Below, piece by piece: positions 39,148 to 48,424 of a stretch of 64,000 bases of DNA. Made by a program: the position numbers and the translations under genes. Origin of the DNA: Deltaproteobacteria bacterium (GTDB lineage: Bacteria > Desulfobacterota > Binatia > UBA9968); assembly GCA_016193465.1 (NCBI GenBank), contig JACPSE010000185.1, forward strand, positions 1-64,000, in the 5' to 3' direction. Position 1 is the first letter of the stretch. Each line of letters opens with the position of its first letter. Below the pieces are notes generated by a model. It saw only the letters and a list, made by a program, of their open reading frames with translations, was not told the origin of the DNA and made no database searches.

Positions 39148-40458
39148 ATGAAAGTTGCGGCGATCAAAGGGTTCAGCGATATCCTTCCGGGAGAGGTCGA
39201 GAGCTGGCAGTTTGTCGAGGAGAAGGCCCGCGAAGTCTTTGCCCTCTATAACTTCTCGGAGATCCGCATTCCCGTCCTGGAAAAGACCGAGCTCTTCAGT
39301 CGTTCCCTGGGAGAGACAACGGACATCGTGGAAAAGGAGATGTACACCTTTGTGGATCGTGACGCGATGGGCACCATGTTGCCACCTGGACCGGGCACCA
39401 TTCGTGGCTCCTCGTTGACGCTCAGGCCGGAAGGCACCGCCGGAGTAGTGCGGGCCTACGTCGAGTCTGAAATGTACAAGATCGAGGCAGTGCGTAAGCT
39501 TTTTTATCTCGGTCCCATGTTCCGCCGGGAAAAACCGCAGAAGGGGAGGCTGCGCCAGTTTTATCAGATCGGTGCAGAGGTTTTGGGTCGAGGGGATCCG
39601 TTCGCGGATGCGGAGCTGCTCCTGCTCCTGAGAGATCTGTTCGAGATGGTCGGGCTGGACGGCCTGACCCTGGAACTCAACTCTCTCGGCTGTGTCGCCT
39701 GCCGTCCTCGTTATCGAGAGGATCTCTTGTCGTTCCTTGGGGAGAGGGGGAAAAAACTGTGCGGCAACTGCCAGCGCCGCATGGGGCGGAATCCCATGCG
39801 GGTCCTGGACTGTAAAGAAGAGGTCTGTTCCCAACTCACGGGCGGAGCGCCTTCGATTCTCGGTTTTCTCTGCGAAAGCTGCGAGGATCACTTCGGGACT
39901 GTAAAGCAGCTCCTGGGTGAAACCGGTCTCGAGTTCAAGCTCAATCCGCGCATGGTGCGGGGGCTGGATTATTACTGCCGCACCGCTTTTGAGTGGACAA
40001 GCCCGCGACTGGGCTCCCAAAACGCGGTGGCCGCTGGCGGTCGTTATGACGGTCTGGTTGAGGAGCTGGGAGGCCCTCCTACGCCCGGGGTCGGTTTCGC
40101 CATGGGAATGGAACGGCTCGTGCTTCTGCTGGCGATGAAGGAGAGCAAGAAAGCCGCTCGTCCCGCCATCTATCTGGTATGGGTGGGAGCGACGGCGCGC
40201 GTGTGGGCATTTTCTGCTGCCCACAGATTGCGCCGGGCGGGATTCAGTGTAGAGATAGAAGGAGAGGCAAAGAGCCTCAAGAGTCAGATGAGGCGGGCGG
40301 ATAAAATGGGCGCGCAGTTCGTATTGATCGTGGGAGACGAAGAGCTGAGCAGTGGCAAGGGCATTCTCCGCAATATGGACAGCAAGGAACAATTTCCCGT
40401 GAGCCTGGATCGGATTGAAAAGGAGATTGCGGCGAGGCTAGAGACTAACACGGATTAA
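39148..40458 (+). CDS. hisS: Histidyl-tRNA synthetase
   Basis: GFSDILPGE, LRPEGTAGVVRAYVE, MFRREKPQKGRLRQFYQIGAEVLG, RGLDYYCRTAFEW. Confidence 0.97.
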   Translation: MKVAAIKGFSDILPGEVESWQFVEEKAREVFALYNFSEIRIPVLEKTELFSRSLGETTDIVEKEMYTFVDRDAMGTMLPPGPGTIRGSSLTLRPEGTAGVVRAYVESEMYKIEAVRKLFYLGPMFRREKPQKGRLRQFYQIGAEVLGRGDPFADAELLLLLRDLFEMVGLDGLTLELNSLGCVACRPRYREDLLSFLGERGKKLCGNCQRRMGRNPMRVLDCKEEVCSQLTGGAPSILGFLCESCEDHFGTVKQLLGETGLEFKLNPRMVRGLDYYCRTAFEWTSPRLGSQNAVAAGGRYDGLVEELGGPPTPGVGFAMGMERLVLLLAMKESKKAARPAIYLVWVGATARVWAFSAAHRLRRAGFSVEIEGEAKSLKSQMRRADKMGAQFVLIVGDEELSSGKGILRNMDSKEQFPVSLDRIEKEIAARLETNTD

Positions 40459-40532
40459 GGGTTGAAAAGTTTAAGGGTTAAAGAGAAGAGAAGCAAACGA
40501 ACACGAGCAACGAGCACGAGGCAGGATAAAGC

Positions 40533-42323
40533 ATGGAACGGGTTTTCACGGATCATCTTGGTGACTGGAAAAGGGGTTGTTGCTGCGGCGAGCCCCGGAC
40601 CGACGGTGTGGGTCGAGAGCTGACGCTGATGGGCTGGGCCCAAACACGACGCGATCACGGTGGTCTGATCTTCGTGGACTTGAGGGACCGTACTGGCATC
40701 GTCCAGGTCGTGTTCAACCCTGAGGTTAGTCAGGCCGCGCACGAAAAGGCCAAACAGATCCGTTCCGAAGATGTCTTGTCCGTGCGGGGCCTGTTGGTGC
40801 GACGGCCGCCTGAAACAGTCAACCCTGGCATCGCAACCGGTGAGGTGGAGCTGGTAGTGCGCGACGTGCGTCTCCTCAATGCCTCACAGGTTCCGCCGTT
40901 TCCGATTGAGGATGAGACGGATGCCAATGAGAATACCCGCCTCAAATACCGCTACCTCGACCTGCGCCGGCCGCAGAGTCTGGCGCACCTGTTATTACGC
41001 TACCGGATGACGAAGAAGATTCGGGATTACCTGGACGGGCACGGCTTTGTCGAGGTGGAGACGCCGGTGCTGACGAAGAGCACTCCCGAAGGGGCCAGGG
41101 ATTATCTCGTTCCCAGTCGTATCTATCCGGGTAAATTTTACGCGCTCCCTCAGTCCCCGCAGCTTTTCAAGCAGATTCTGATGGTCGGCGGGCTCGACCG
41201 TTATTTCCAGATCGTGCGCTGCTTTCGGGACGAGGATCTGAGGGCGGACCGACAGCCGGAATTCACGCAGCTCGACATGGAGATGTCCTTTGTCCAACCG
41301 GAGGATGTCCTCGAGGTAGTCGAGGGGTTGATGACGCTGCTCTTCAAAGAACTTAAGGGGATCGAGCTCCGCAGACCTTTTCCGCGCATGTCATGGGAAG
41401 AAGCGATGTCGCGCTACGGGACTGACAAGCCGGATCTCCGTTTTGGGCTCAAGCTGGTAGATTTTTCTTTGGCTTTCAAAGGGTCGCAGGTCAAAGTCTT
41501 TTCCGGCGTTATTGAGAGGGGAGGGGTGGTGAAGGGGATCCGAGTGTCAGGGGGAGGAATCTTCTCCCGCAAAGAGCTTGACGATCTGACGACCTTTGTG
41601 GGGCAATACGGTGCCAAAGGACTGGCGTGGATCAAAATGGCGGACGGTGAATGGCAGTCTCCGATCGCCAAGTTTCTCTCTGAAAAGGAACGTAGCGAGA
41701 TCCTCGAGCTGACAGAGGCCAACAGCGGCGACATTATTTTTTTTGTGGCTGACGAATCGAAGGTCGTTCATGAATCGCTCGCAAACCTTCGTCTCCATCT
41801 TGGGGAGAGGTTGGGGTTGATTTCGGAGAAGGATTACTCTCTAGTCTGGGTAGTCGACTTCCCACTGTTGGAATACGACGCGGAGGAAAAACGTTACATA
41901 TCAGTCCATCATCCCTTTACCGCGCCTTTAGAAAAAGACCTTGATCTCCTGGAAAAAGAGCCGTTGCGGGTTGGATCCAAGGCCTATGATTTGGTTTTGA
42001 ACGGGGTGGAGGTAGGGGGAGGGAGCGTGCGTATCCATCAGCCAGACCTCCAGAAGCGGATCCTCGGGCTCCTCGGCATCGGGCCGGAGGAGGCGGAGGA
42101 AAAATTCGGGTTCTTCTTGGAGGCTCTGGGCTTCGGCGCCCCCCCCCACGGCGGTATCGCCTTCGGCATCGACCGCATGGCAATGATCTTGAGCGGCGCG
42201 CGCTCGCTTCGCGACGTCATAGCTTTTCCCAAAAGCCAGCGAGCGGTGTGCCTGTTGACCGATGCCCCGTCATCGGTGGATGCCAAACAGCTCAAAGAAC
42301 TGGGCATCAAAACAGTAGATTGA
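40533..42323 (+). CDS. aspS: Aspartyl-tRNA synthetase
   Basis: FVEVETPVLTKSTPEGARDYLVPSRIYPGKFYALPQSPQLFKQILMVGGLDRYFQIVRCFRDEDLRADRQPEFTQLDMEMSF. Confidence 0.98.
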   Translation: MERVFTDHLGDWKRGCCCGEPRTDGVGRELTLMGWAQTRRDHGGLIFVDLRDRTGIVQVVFNPEVSQAAHEKAKQIRSEDVLSVRGLLVRRPPETVNPGIATGEVELVVRDVRLLNASQVPPFPIEDETDANENTRLKYRYLDLRRPQSLAHLLLRYRMTKKIRDYLDGHGFVEVETPVLTKSTPEGARDYLVPSRIYPGKFYALPQSPQLFKQILMVGGLDRYFQIVRCFRDEDLRADRQPEFTQLDMEMSFVQPEDVLEVVEGLMTLLFKELKGIELRRPFPRMSWEEAMSRYGTDKPDLRFGLKLVDFSLAFKGSQVKVFSGVIERGGVVKGIRVSGGGIFSRKELDDLTTFVGQYGAKGLAWIKMADGEWQSPIAKFLSEKERSEILELTEANSGDIIFFVADESKVVHESLANLRLHLGERLGLISEKDYSLVWVVDFPLLEYDAEEKRYISVHHPFTAPLEKDLDLLEKEPLRVGSKAYDLVLNGVEVGGGSVRIHQPDLQKRILGLLGIGPEEAEEKFGFFLEALGFGAPPHGGIAFGIDRMAMILSGARSLRDVIAFPKSQRAVCLLTDAPSSVDAKQLKELGIKTVD

Positions 42324-42401
42324 ACGTTTTGAACGGTTTAAACCGTTTAAGCTGTTCCAGCTGTTTAAATCGTTTAGTGGTTCTGGTATTTTAGAGGTGC
42401 C

Positions 42402-43025
42402 TTGATGCTGAAGTTTTTACCTCTACTCTTTTTTCTGTCTTCTTGCACCCTTGGGCCTGGGAATTTTCAGAGTGAACATTCGACGGATTTAGGTTCGAGA
42501 ACCATCAGGCGGATTGCTGTTCTCCCCACTTCTTCAGCACCATCCGGTGAGGTCAAGGGCGGGGAGAAGGATGCTGCCACCATTCTGAATAACCTTCTTT
42601 ACAATACGATTTCCGCGTTGCCTCAATGGCAGATCGTTTCAGACAGGGAGGTTAGAGAGGTACTTGGTATGCTCCCTCAGGTTAGTGAAAGCGGCAGGGC
42701 CAGAAGAGTAGGGGAGATGGTCTTTGCCGACGCAGTTTTAACCGGCAGGCTGCTTCGTTATCGCGAGAGGGTGGGTGAAGAGTGGGGAATCAAGAGCCCT
42801 GCCTCTGTGGCCTTTGTCCTTGAGCTGTGGGACGTGAGGCGCGGCGATCTTATTTGGTCCGGCCGGTTCGATGAAACCCAGAAGCCTTTGAGCCAGAACC
42901 TCTTCGCCATCGGAGAATTTACCCAGAGGGGCGGGAGATGGCTAACCGCCGAAGAGTTGGCCCTGGAGGGGGTCAGAAAGGCAGTGAATCAACTGCATCA
43001 AGCCCTGTACCGAGGGGCGACCTAA
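42402..43025 (+). CDS. Putative lipoprotein, envelope-associated
   Basis: LLFFLSSCTLGPG lipobox; RRIAVLPTS...LYNTISALPQWQIVSDREVREVL...AVLTGRLLRY pattern. Confidence 0.6.
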   Translation: MMLKFLPLLFFLSSCTLGPGNFQSEHSTDLGSRTIRRIAVLPTSSAPSGEVKGGEKDAATILNNLLYNTISALPQWQIVSDREVREVLGMLPQVSESGRARRVGEMVFADAVLTGRLLRYRERVGEEWGIKSPASVAFVLELWDVRRGDLIWSGRFDETQKPLSQNLFAIGEFTQRGGRWLTAEELALEGVRKAVNQLHQALYRGAT

Positions 43026-43123
43026 TATAGTCATTCGCCGAGATTTTCAAGACCCTTATCAGCAACCCTCCGTTCAACCGATTCCCATTTTGGCCTGGAG
43101 GCTATGCCGATGGAGGTTTGCCA

Positions 43124-43558
43124 CTACCGGCTTCCTGTGATGTAGTTTTCTAGCTGCTTGATGGTAAAATCCTTTTCGTCGATCACGGCCTTCACCAGAT
43201 CGCCAATGGAGATCACGCCGACCACCTGGTCATCCACGAGCACGGGGAGGTGACGGGTCCGTTTCTCAGTCACCAGCGCCATGCATTCTTCGACGGTCTG
43301 TTCTGGCCGCACCCAGATCATATCTTGGGTCATGATCTCCTTGACGGGAGTGTCCAGGGAAGACTTCCCGTGAAGGATAACCTTCCTGGCATAGTCGCGT
43401 TCCGACATAACACCGACCAATCTCCCAGCCTCAAGGACGAGTAGCGCCCCTATCTGCTTCTCAGCCATCAGTTCCAGGGCATGATACACCAGCGAATCCG
43501 GCGCGACGGACCAAGTCGTATGCCCCTTGCCATCGAGAATTTGCTTGACCGTTTTCAT
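43124..43558 (-). CDS. Tandem CBS-domain protein
   Basis: ALELMAEKQIGALLVLEAGRLVGVMSERDYARKVIL and VEECMALVTEKRTRHLPVLVDDQVVGVISIGDLVKAVI. Confidence 0.93.
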   Translation of the reverse strand: MKTVKQILDGKGHTTWSVAPDSLVYHALELMAEKQIGALLVLEAGRLVGVMSERDYARKVILHGKSSLDTPVKEIMTQDMIWVRPEQTVEECMALVTEKRTRHLPVLVDDQVVGVISIGDLVKAVIDEKDFTIKQLENYITGSR

Positions 43559-43853
43559 GGCTTATCCTCTCCGAAAAATCTTTTCCACAGTGACTTCACC
43601 GAATTGGAAGGACAAATAACGAATGACAGGAAATGGGTATTGAGGCATGGCCGCTGAGACCTCCAAAATTGCCCCTGCCTGACAACGGGCCAGACCTTGT
43701 TTGAGATCCGGTTGCCAGGTGACCGGCCGGCCCTGGGGGCATTTGATCAGAAAATAGCCGATAAGGACCCGCCATGTCAACTTACTCAGCAATCAACCCC
43801 GCCTAAAAAACCTGGAGCGGCTCGCCGGCAGGGCAGCCCTCTTCTGCCCTTGA

Positions 43854-44080
43854 CAGGGTGTTGAAAAACCCTGTTTTCAGGCCGGTCAAAAAGGTCCCAG
43901 ATGCGAGGCGGTCGAGCGCAACTATCATAACCGCCGGCCTGGGGGGCTCTCGAAGGGCCGATGCGTCAGTCGAGGAGCGTCAAGCGTATCTTCGGTTCAG
44001 CGTAACACAGGTCTATCGCATCGGACCTGAGAGAGACTCTCGGGCCGGCTGACGGCAGATGGGCCTTTTTCAACGGTCTG
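43854..44080. mobile_element. MITE-like non-coding element
   Basis: Terminal inverted repeats CAGGGTGTTGAAAAA (43854-43868) and TTTTTCAACGGTCTG (44066-44080), 12 of 15 matching; no convincing coding sequence inside. Confidence 0.6.
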
Positions 44081-44087
44081 TTGATAT

Positions 44088-44103
44088 CTGAAAATAATTT
44101 CAG
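44088..44103. promoter_or_regulatory. Candidate LexA operator upstream of lexA
   Basis: Palindrome CTGAAA-ATAA-TTTCAG immediately followed by GTATAAT and the lexA start 13 bp later. Confidence 0.55.
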
Positions 44104-44115
44104 TATAATCTTTTC

Positions 44116-44727
44116 ATGCCCTCCAAGTTGACCCTGAGGCAAAGGCAGATATACGAATTTCTCGCTAAAATCGTGCGGGAAAAAGGCTACGCCCCTTCTA
44201 TCCACGAAATCGGCCAGAGATTCAAAATCGCCTCCACGAACGGAGTCTCCGACCATCTGAAGGCCCTGGAGAGAAAGGGCTATATTCGCAGGATCGGTAA
44301 CAGGGCCATGGAGATCCTCAGCCCCCATGGAAGACCCTTGCTGCCTGAGGCCAGAGAGCTCCCCCTCCTCGGGCGCATCACGGCAGGAAGCCCGCTTCTC
44401 GCTGAAGAGAACATCGAGGGCTTTTTGGTTGTGCCCTATGAGATCGCCCGGGGAAAAGAGCTGTTCGCCCTGAAGGTCAAAGGGGACAGCATGGCTGAGG
44501 AGGGCATCCTGGAGGGAGACTGCGTGATTGTGAGGCGCCAGGAGACGGCGGAGAACGGCGAAATCATCGCCGCCTTAATCGGTGCGGAGGCGACGCTCAA
44601 GAGATTCTACCGCAAAGGCGACACCGTAACTCTGAAGCCGAGCAACAAAAACTATGCCCCCATCGTGCTTAATCGAGGCGAGTTCCGCATCCTGGGGAAA
44701 GTGGTGGGACTCGTCCGGAAGTTTTAG
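44116..44727 (+). CDS. lexA: LexA repressor
   Basis: LTLRQRQIYEFLAKIVREKGYAPSIHEIG; cleavage-region LPLLGRITAGSPLLAEENIE; FALKVKGDSMAEEGILEGDCVIVRRQ. Confidence 0.97.
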   Translation: MPSKLTLRQRQIYEFLAKIVREKGYAPSIHEIGQRFKIASTNGVSDHLKALERKGYIRRIGNRAMEILSPHGRPLLPEARELPLLGRITAGSPLLAEENIEGFLVVPYEIARGKELFALKVKGDSMAEEGILEGDCVIVRRQETAENGEIIAALIGAEATLKRFYRKGDTVTLKPSNKNYAPIVLNRGEFRILGKVVGLVRKF

Positions 44728-44738
44728 AGGGTGGACTA

Positions 44739-45431
44739 ATGTTGGACGCAAGGGTTTCGAGGGTGACGAGGATAATGGCCGCAAGCAACCTCTTCGGGAT
44801 TACAAGCGGTTCGACCGTCCTGTCTTCGACCCTGAGGCTCAGACCCGAAGGGAGCGGCCCACCGCCGAAGGGCAGCGAGGAGCGGTGGAATCTCGCGGAG
44901 AGTGCCGGACGTCTGGTGGAGATTTCCGGATCGGGAGCCGCGGCTTCGCTCACGTTCGCCTTCGGCCTGGTGCTGGAGGCGCAGCAGCAGGGCGAGCTGG
45001 TCGGCTGGGTCACGGTGACTGAGAGCTTCTTCTACCCGCCAGATGTCGCTCAGGGAGGAGTGGATCTCGATGCGCTGGTGGTCGCTCGCGTGCCCGACCT
45101 TCGAGCCGTTTCCCGGGCAGGAGAAAAGCTTCTGAGATCAGGGGCCTTTGGTCTGGTGGTGCTCGATGTAGGCGCCGCTGAAATTCCGATGCCGCTGCAG
45201 GCACGGCTGGCCGGACTTGCCCGCCAGCATCACGCTGCTTTGGTCTGCTTGACGGAGAAGGAGAAGAGGGACTTCTCGCTGGGATCGCTCGTATCGCTGC
45301 GAGTTCACGCTGAGCGGACGCAACTCCCGCAGGGTCGGTTCACGTGCAAGCTCAAAGTTCTCAAAGACAAGCGCCGGGGACCTACTTGGTCTCAGGCGGA
45401 GGTGTACCGTGGGCCGGCTGGCCTGTGCTGA
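44739..45431 (+). CDS. imuA: ImuA/RecA-like SOS mutasome component
   Basis: Position between lexA and imuB; GRLVEISGSGAAASLTFAFGLVLEAQQQGELVGWVTVTESFFYPPDVAQGGVDLDALVVARVPD resembles the RecA-like fold of ImuA; no canonical Walker A. Confidence 0.7.
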   Translation: MLDARVSRVTRIMAASNLFGITSGSTVLSSTLRLRPEGSGPPPKGSEERWNLAESAGRLVEISGSGAAASLTFAFGLVLEAQQQGELVGWVTVTESFFYPPDVAQGGVDLDALVVARVPDLRAVSRAGEKLLRSGAFGLVVLDVGAAEIPMPLQARLAGLARQHHAALVCLTEKEKRDFSLGSLVSLRVHAERTQLPQGRFTCKLKVLKDKRRGPTWSQAEVYRGPAGLC

Positions 45432-46893
45432 TCTTCCGGCGTTTCCGCTCCAACTCCTGCTCAGGCGCCATCCTGAGTGGAGCGCTTATCCGGCGGCTGT
45501 CATCGCCGAGGATAAGCCTCAGGCAAATATCCTCTGGGTGAACGAGAGAGCCCGGCGGGCAGGCTTGCGACCGAATCTCCGCCATGCCGCAGCCTCTTCT
45601 TTAGCGCCTGAACTGCGCGCCGGCGTGGTGCCGCTCAATGAAATCAAAAAAGAAACGGCCATGGTGACGGAGCGCCTCAGGCGCTTCACGCCCGATGTGG
45701 AGGCTTCCCATGAGGAGCACGGAGTTTTCTGGCTGAGCGGCAGCGGGCTAAATCTCCTCTACCCTTCACCGAAAGAGTGGGCGGCCGCGATCCACAGGGA
45801 TATCGAAGCCTTAAACTTTCGCGCAAGTGTTATCGTGGGCTTTACGCGCTTCGGCACTTATGCCGCAGCCAAGGCAGCGAAGGGAACGGCGGTTTTTCAG
45901 GATCCCTCTGAGGAGCGCTCCGCGGCGCGAGAAGTGGAACTCGACCGTCTGGATCTCGATCCGGATTTTCGCGGAGCGCTCTCAAAGCTGGGGATTAAAA
46001 ATGTCGGGGCGCTGCTCTCCCTTCCTGCCGGAGGATTGCGCGAGCGCTTCGGGTCCAAGGCCTATCGTCTTTACCGGGCGGCCTCGGGCGATCTGTGGGA
46101 GCCGCTTAAGCCCTGCCCGGTCGAGGAGCCGGTCCGGCAAAAACTCCTGCTCGATGATCCGGAGACGGACAGCGCGCGCCTCCTTTTTCTCATCAGGCGT
46201 CTTCTCCACCCCATGTTGGCGGCGCTCGCCGACCGGGGAGAGGCGCTTTCAGCACTGTTGCTTCGTCTCCTCACCGGCAGGAACGGCTGGCGCGAAGATC
46301 GTATCCGCCCGGCTGCGCCGACGCTCGACTCAGGCCAGGTGCTTGATTTGGTTCGTATTCGGCTGGAGAGATTGGAACTCTCCGCAGGTGTAATCGAGAT
46401 CGAGCTTCTAGCGGAAGGAATTCCGGCCACACGCGAACAGCTCCGTCTCTTCGCCGACCGGCCCCGGCGCGATCTCGACGCTGCCGGTCGGGCGCTGGCC
46501 CGCCTCAGGGCCGAGTTCGGCGAGCAAGCGGTGGTGCGGGCGAAGCTTACGGACCGACATCTTCCCGAGGCCCGCTTCACATGGGAGCCTATCGAGCATG
46601 TCGAGCTTCCAAAACCAAAACAAGGAGCGCCGAAAATTCTAGTGCGCCGGATCTTTGCCAAGCCCATTCCGTTACCTCCACAGCCGCGCACGCACGACGG
46701 CGGCTGGCCCCTTCTGGGACCGAAGTACGGAACGGTAGAGAGGCTCTCCAGACCGTATGTATTTTCCGGCGGATGGTGGAATCGCGAGATCCAGCGAGAA
46801 TACTATTTCGCCGAGACCCGCCGAGGCGATTTCCTGTGGGTTTACTACGACAAGTTGCGCCGCCGCTGGTTTTTGCAGGGACGGGTGGAGTGA
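45409..46893 (+). CDS. imuB: ImuB, Y-family polymerase-like mutasome protein
   Basis: RLACADLPAFPLQLLLRRHPEWSAYPAAVIAEDKPQANILWVNERARRAGLRPNLRHAAA; C-terminal WWNREIQREYYFAETRRGDFLWVYYDKLRRRWFLQG. Confidence 0.88.
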   Translation: MGRLACADLPAFPLQLLLRRHPEWSAYPAAVIAEDKPQANILWVNERARRAGLRPNLRHAAASSLAPELRAGVVPLNEIKKETAMVTERLRRFTPDVEASHEEHGVFWLSGSGLNLLYPSPKEWAAAIHRDIEALNFRASVIVGFTRFGTYAAAKAAKGTAVFQDPSEERSAAREVELDRLDLDPDFRGALSKLGIKNVGALLSLPAGGLRERFGSKAYRLYRAASGDLWEPLKPCPVEEPVRQKLLLDDPETDSARLLFLIRRLLHPMLAALADRGEALSALLLRLLTGRNGWREDRIRPAAPTLDSGQVLDLVRIRLERLELSAGVIEIELLAEGIPATREQLRLFADRPRRDLDAAGRALARLRAEFGEQAVVRAKLTDRHLPEARFTWEPIEHVELPKPKQGAPKILVRRIFAKPIPLPPQPRTHDGGWPLLGPKYGTVERLSRPYVFSGGWWNREIQREYYFAETRRGDFLWVYYDKLRRRWFLQGRVE

Positions 46894-46961
46894 GCCACTA
46901 ATTGCTGCCCGGACAAATTCGTGGTATCGTATTACGATATCACGATCGATAGGAGTACCGT

Positions 46962-47168
46962 ATGGAGACAGTCACTGTTTCTCCCAAATTCCAAGTGGTC
47001 ATTCCCCAGAGGGTTCGTAAAGCCCTAGGGATCAAACCGGGGCAAAAGATTCAAGTCATCCCTTATGAAGGCAGGATCGAGTTGATCCCGGTCGAGCCGA
47101 TCCGTCGAGGCCGGGGGTTTCTCAAGGGGATCGACACCGGAGTCGAGCGCGAGCCGGACCGGGTATGA
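46962..47168 (+). CDS. AbrB/VapB-like antitoxin
   Basis: METVTVSPKFQVVIPQRVRKALGIKPGQKIQVIPYEGRIELIP; overlaps the PIN gene by 4 nt. Confidence 0.92.
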   Translation: METVTVSPKFQVVIPQRVRKALGIKPGQKIQVIPYEGRIELIPVEPIRRGRGFLKGIDTGVEREPDRV

Positions 47169-47545
47169 ATGTAGTTGACTCCTCAGGTTGGCTCGAATAC
47201 TTCGCTGAGGGGCCGAACGCCGCCAAATTTGCCCCAGCAATCCAGAGCACACGGGAACTCGTTGTGCCGAGCCTGAGTATCTATGAGGTGTTTAAGCGAG
47301 TGCTGCAGCAACGAAGCGAAATCGAGGCCCTGCGAGCGGTTGCACTCATGCAGCAGGGGCGGGTGATCGACCTCAACTTCAAGACAGCGTTAAGCGCAGC
47401 AAAGTTGTCCGTCGATTTGGGGCTACCTATGGCGGATAGCAGTATGCTGGCGACGGCGCGGGAATACCAGGCGACGCTGTGGACACAAGATGCGGATTTC
47501 AAGGGTGTGGAAGGGGTCAGATATTTTGCGAAGGGGAAAAACTAA
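47165..47545 (+). CDS. PIN-domain toxin (VapC-like)
   Basis: MNVVDSSGWLEYF, VPSLSIYEVFKRV, LPMADSSMLATAREYQATLWTQDADF. Confidence 0.92.
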   Translation: MNVVDSSGWLEYFAEGPNAAKFAPAIQSTRELVVPSLSIYEVFKRVLQQRSEIEALRAVALMQQGRVIDLNFKTALSAAKLSVDLGLPMADSSMLATAREYQATLWTQDADFKGVEGVRYFAKGKN

Positions 47546-47559
47546 ACAGTTGCTTCGGC

Positions 47560-47720
47560 GGACGCCGGAAGCGCGCGCCCTTTTGCCCGCAGACCGCTTA
47601 TTTCTGGCTGACGACCGGCTGGTACGGTCAGAGCACTGCTTTGCAGAAACCCGCCGCGGCGATCTCTTGTGGATCTACTACGATAAGCTCCGCCTATTTG
47701 CGGAGTATATCTTCATCTGA
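47560..47720 (+). pseudogene. Fragment of an imuB 3' end
   Basis: CFAETRRGDLLWIYYDKLRLF aligns with ImuB YYFAETRRGDFLWVYYDKLRRRW; the preceding segment TAYFWLTTGWYGQS in a second frame resembles ImuB PYVFSGGWWN. Confidence 0.75.
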
Positions 47721-47787
47721 AGCGTACAGATTGACGACCTATGGTATCATGATATAATTACACTGTAATTACTCTCGGAGGATCTCT

Positions 47788-48033
47788 GTGAAGGTTAGTG
47801 TTGTACGAATCGGCAATTCCCGTGGCATTCGGCTTCCGAAACCAGTTCTCGACCAGTGCGCGATCCTGGACTCGGTTGATCTGGCTGTGGAGGGGCGGCG
47901 TATCGTTCTCACGCCCATTCGCAATAAGCCCCGGCAGGGCTGGCGTGAGGCGGCCGAGCGGATGCACCAGACGGGGGGCGATGAGCTGCTGATTCCCGAC
48001 GTCTTCGAGGACGATGTGGACGTCGAGTGGTGA
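47788..48033 (+). CDS. MazE-like antitoxin
   Basis: MKVSVVRIGNSRGIRLPKPVLDQCAILDSVDLAVEGRRIVLTP; overlaps the MazF-like start. Confidence 0.92.
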   Translation: MKVSVVRIGNSRGIRLPKPVLDQCAILDSVDLAVEGRRIVLTPIRNKPRQGWREAAERMHQTGGDELLIPDVFEDDVDVEW

Positions 48034-48350
48034 TGAGGCAGTACGACATCTTCATCGTCAACCTTGATCCAACGGTGGGGTCAGAGATCAGGAAAACAAG
48101 ACCTTGCATCGTGATCACCCCGGACGAAATGAACGGCCCTCTTCGTACGGTCCAGGTCGCGCCGATGACGACGAACATCCAGCCCTTTCCGTGGCGGGTT
48201 CCGATCACGTTCCAAGGGAAGCGGGGGATGGTTGCTCTGGACCAAATCAGGACAGTGGACAAAGCTCGTTTGCTTAAAAGGGTTGGTCGAATCAGCCGAC
48301 CGGTCGCCGCGATGATCAAGTCTGCCATCCAGCAGATGTTGGTGGAGTGA
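48027..48350 (+). CDS. MazF/PemK-like toxin
   Basis: QYDIFIVNLDPTVGSEIRKTRPCIVITPDEMN, FPWRVPITFQGKRGMVALDQIRTVDKARL. Confidence 0.95.
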   Translation: MVMRQYDIFIVNLDPTVGSEIRKTRPCIVITPDEMNGPLRTVQVAPMTTNIQPFPWRVPITFQGKRGMVALDQIRTVDKARLLKRVGRISRPVAAMIKSAIQQMLVE

Positions 48351-48370
48351 CCCAGCGCTGGACGCTGGGG

Positions 48371-48386
48371 CTGAGTTTTTACTCAG
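48371..48386. promoter_or_regulatory. Candidate LexA operator upstream of dnaE2
   Basis: Palindrome CTGAGT-TTTT-ACTCAG, same 6-4-6 geometry as the site upstream of lexA, 38 bp before the dnaE2 start. Confidence 0.45.
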
Positions 48387-48424
48387 TGCTGATCGCTGAT
48401 CGATAACTACTGAATACTGCGAAC

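Noticed and set aside
39133-40392. 419-aa antisense ORF over hisS
   Set aside because: Shadow ORF of a confident housekeeping gene.
39148-42323. hisS-aspS adjacency
   Set aside because: Common arrangement in many bacteria; not unusual.
47760-48420. CRISPR-like or clustered short repeats near GCTGATCGCTGATCG
   Set aside because: Only short irregular repeats, no regular repeat-spacer structure; no CRISPR array was recognised anywhere.
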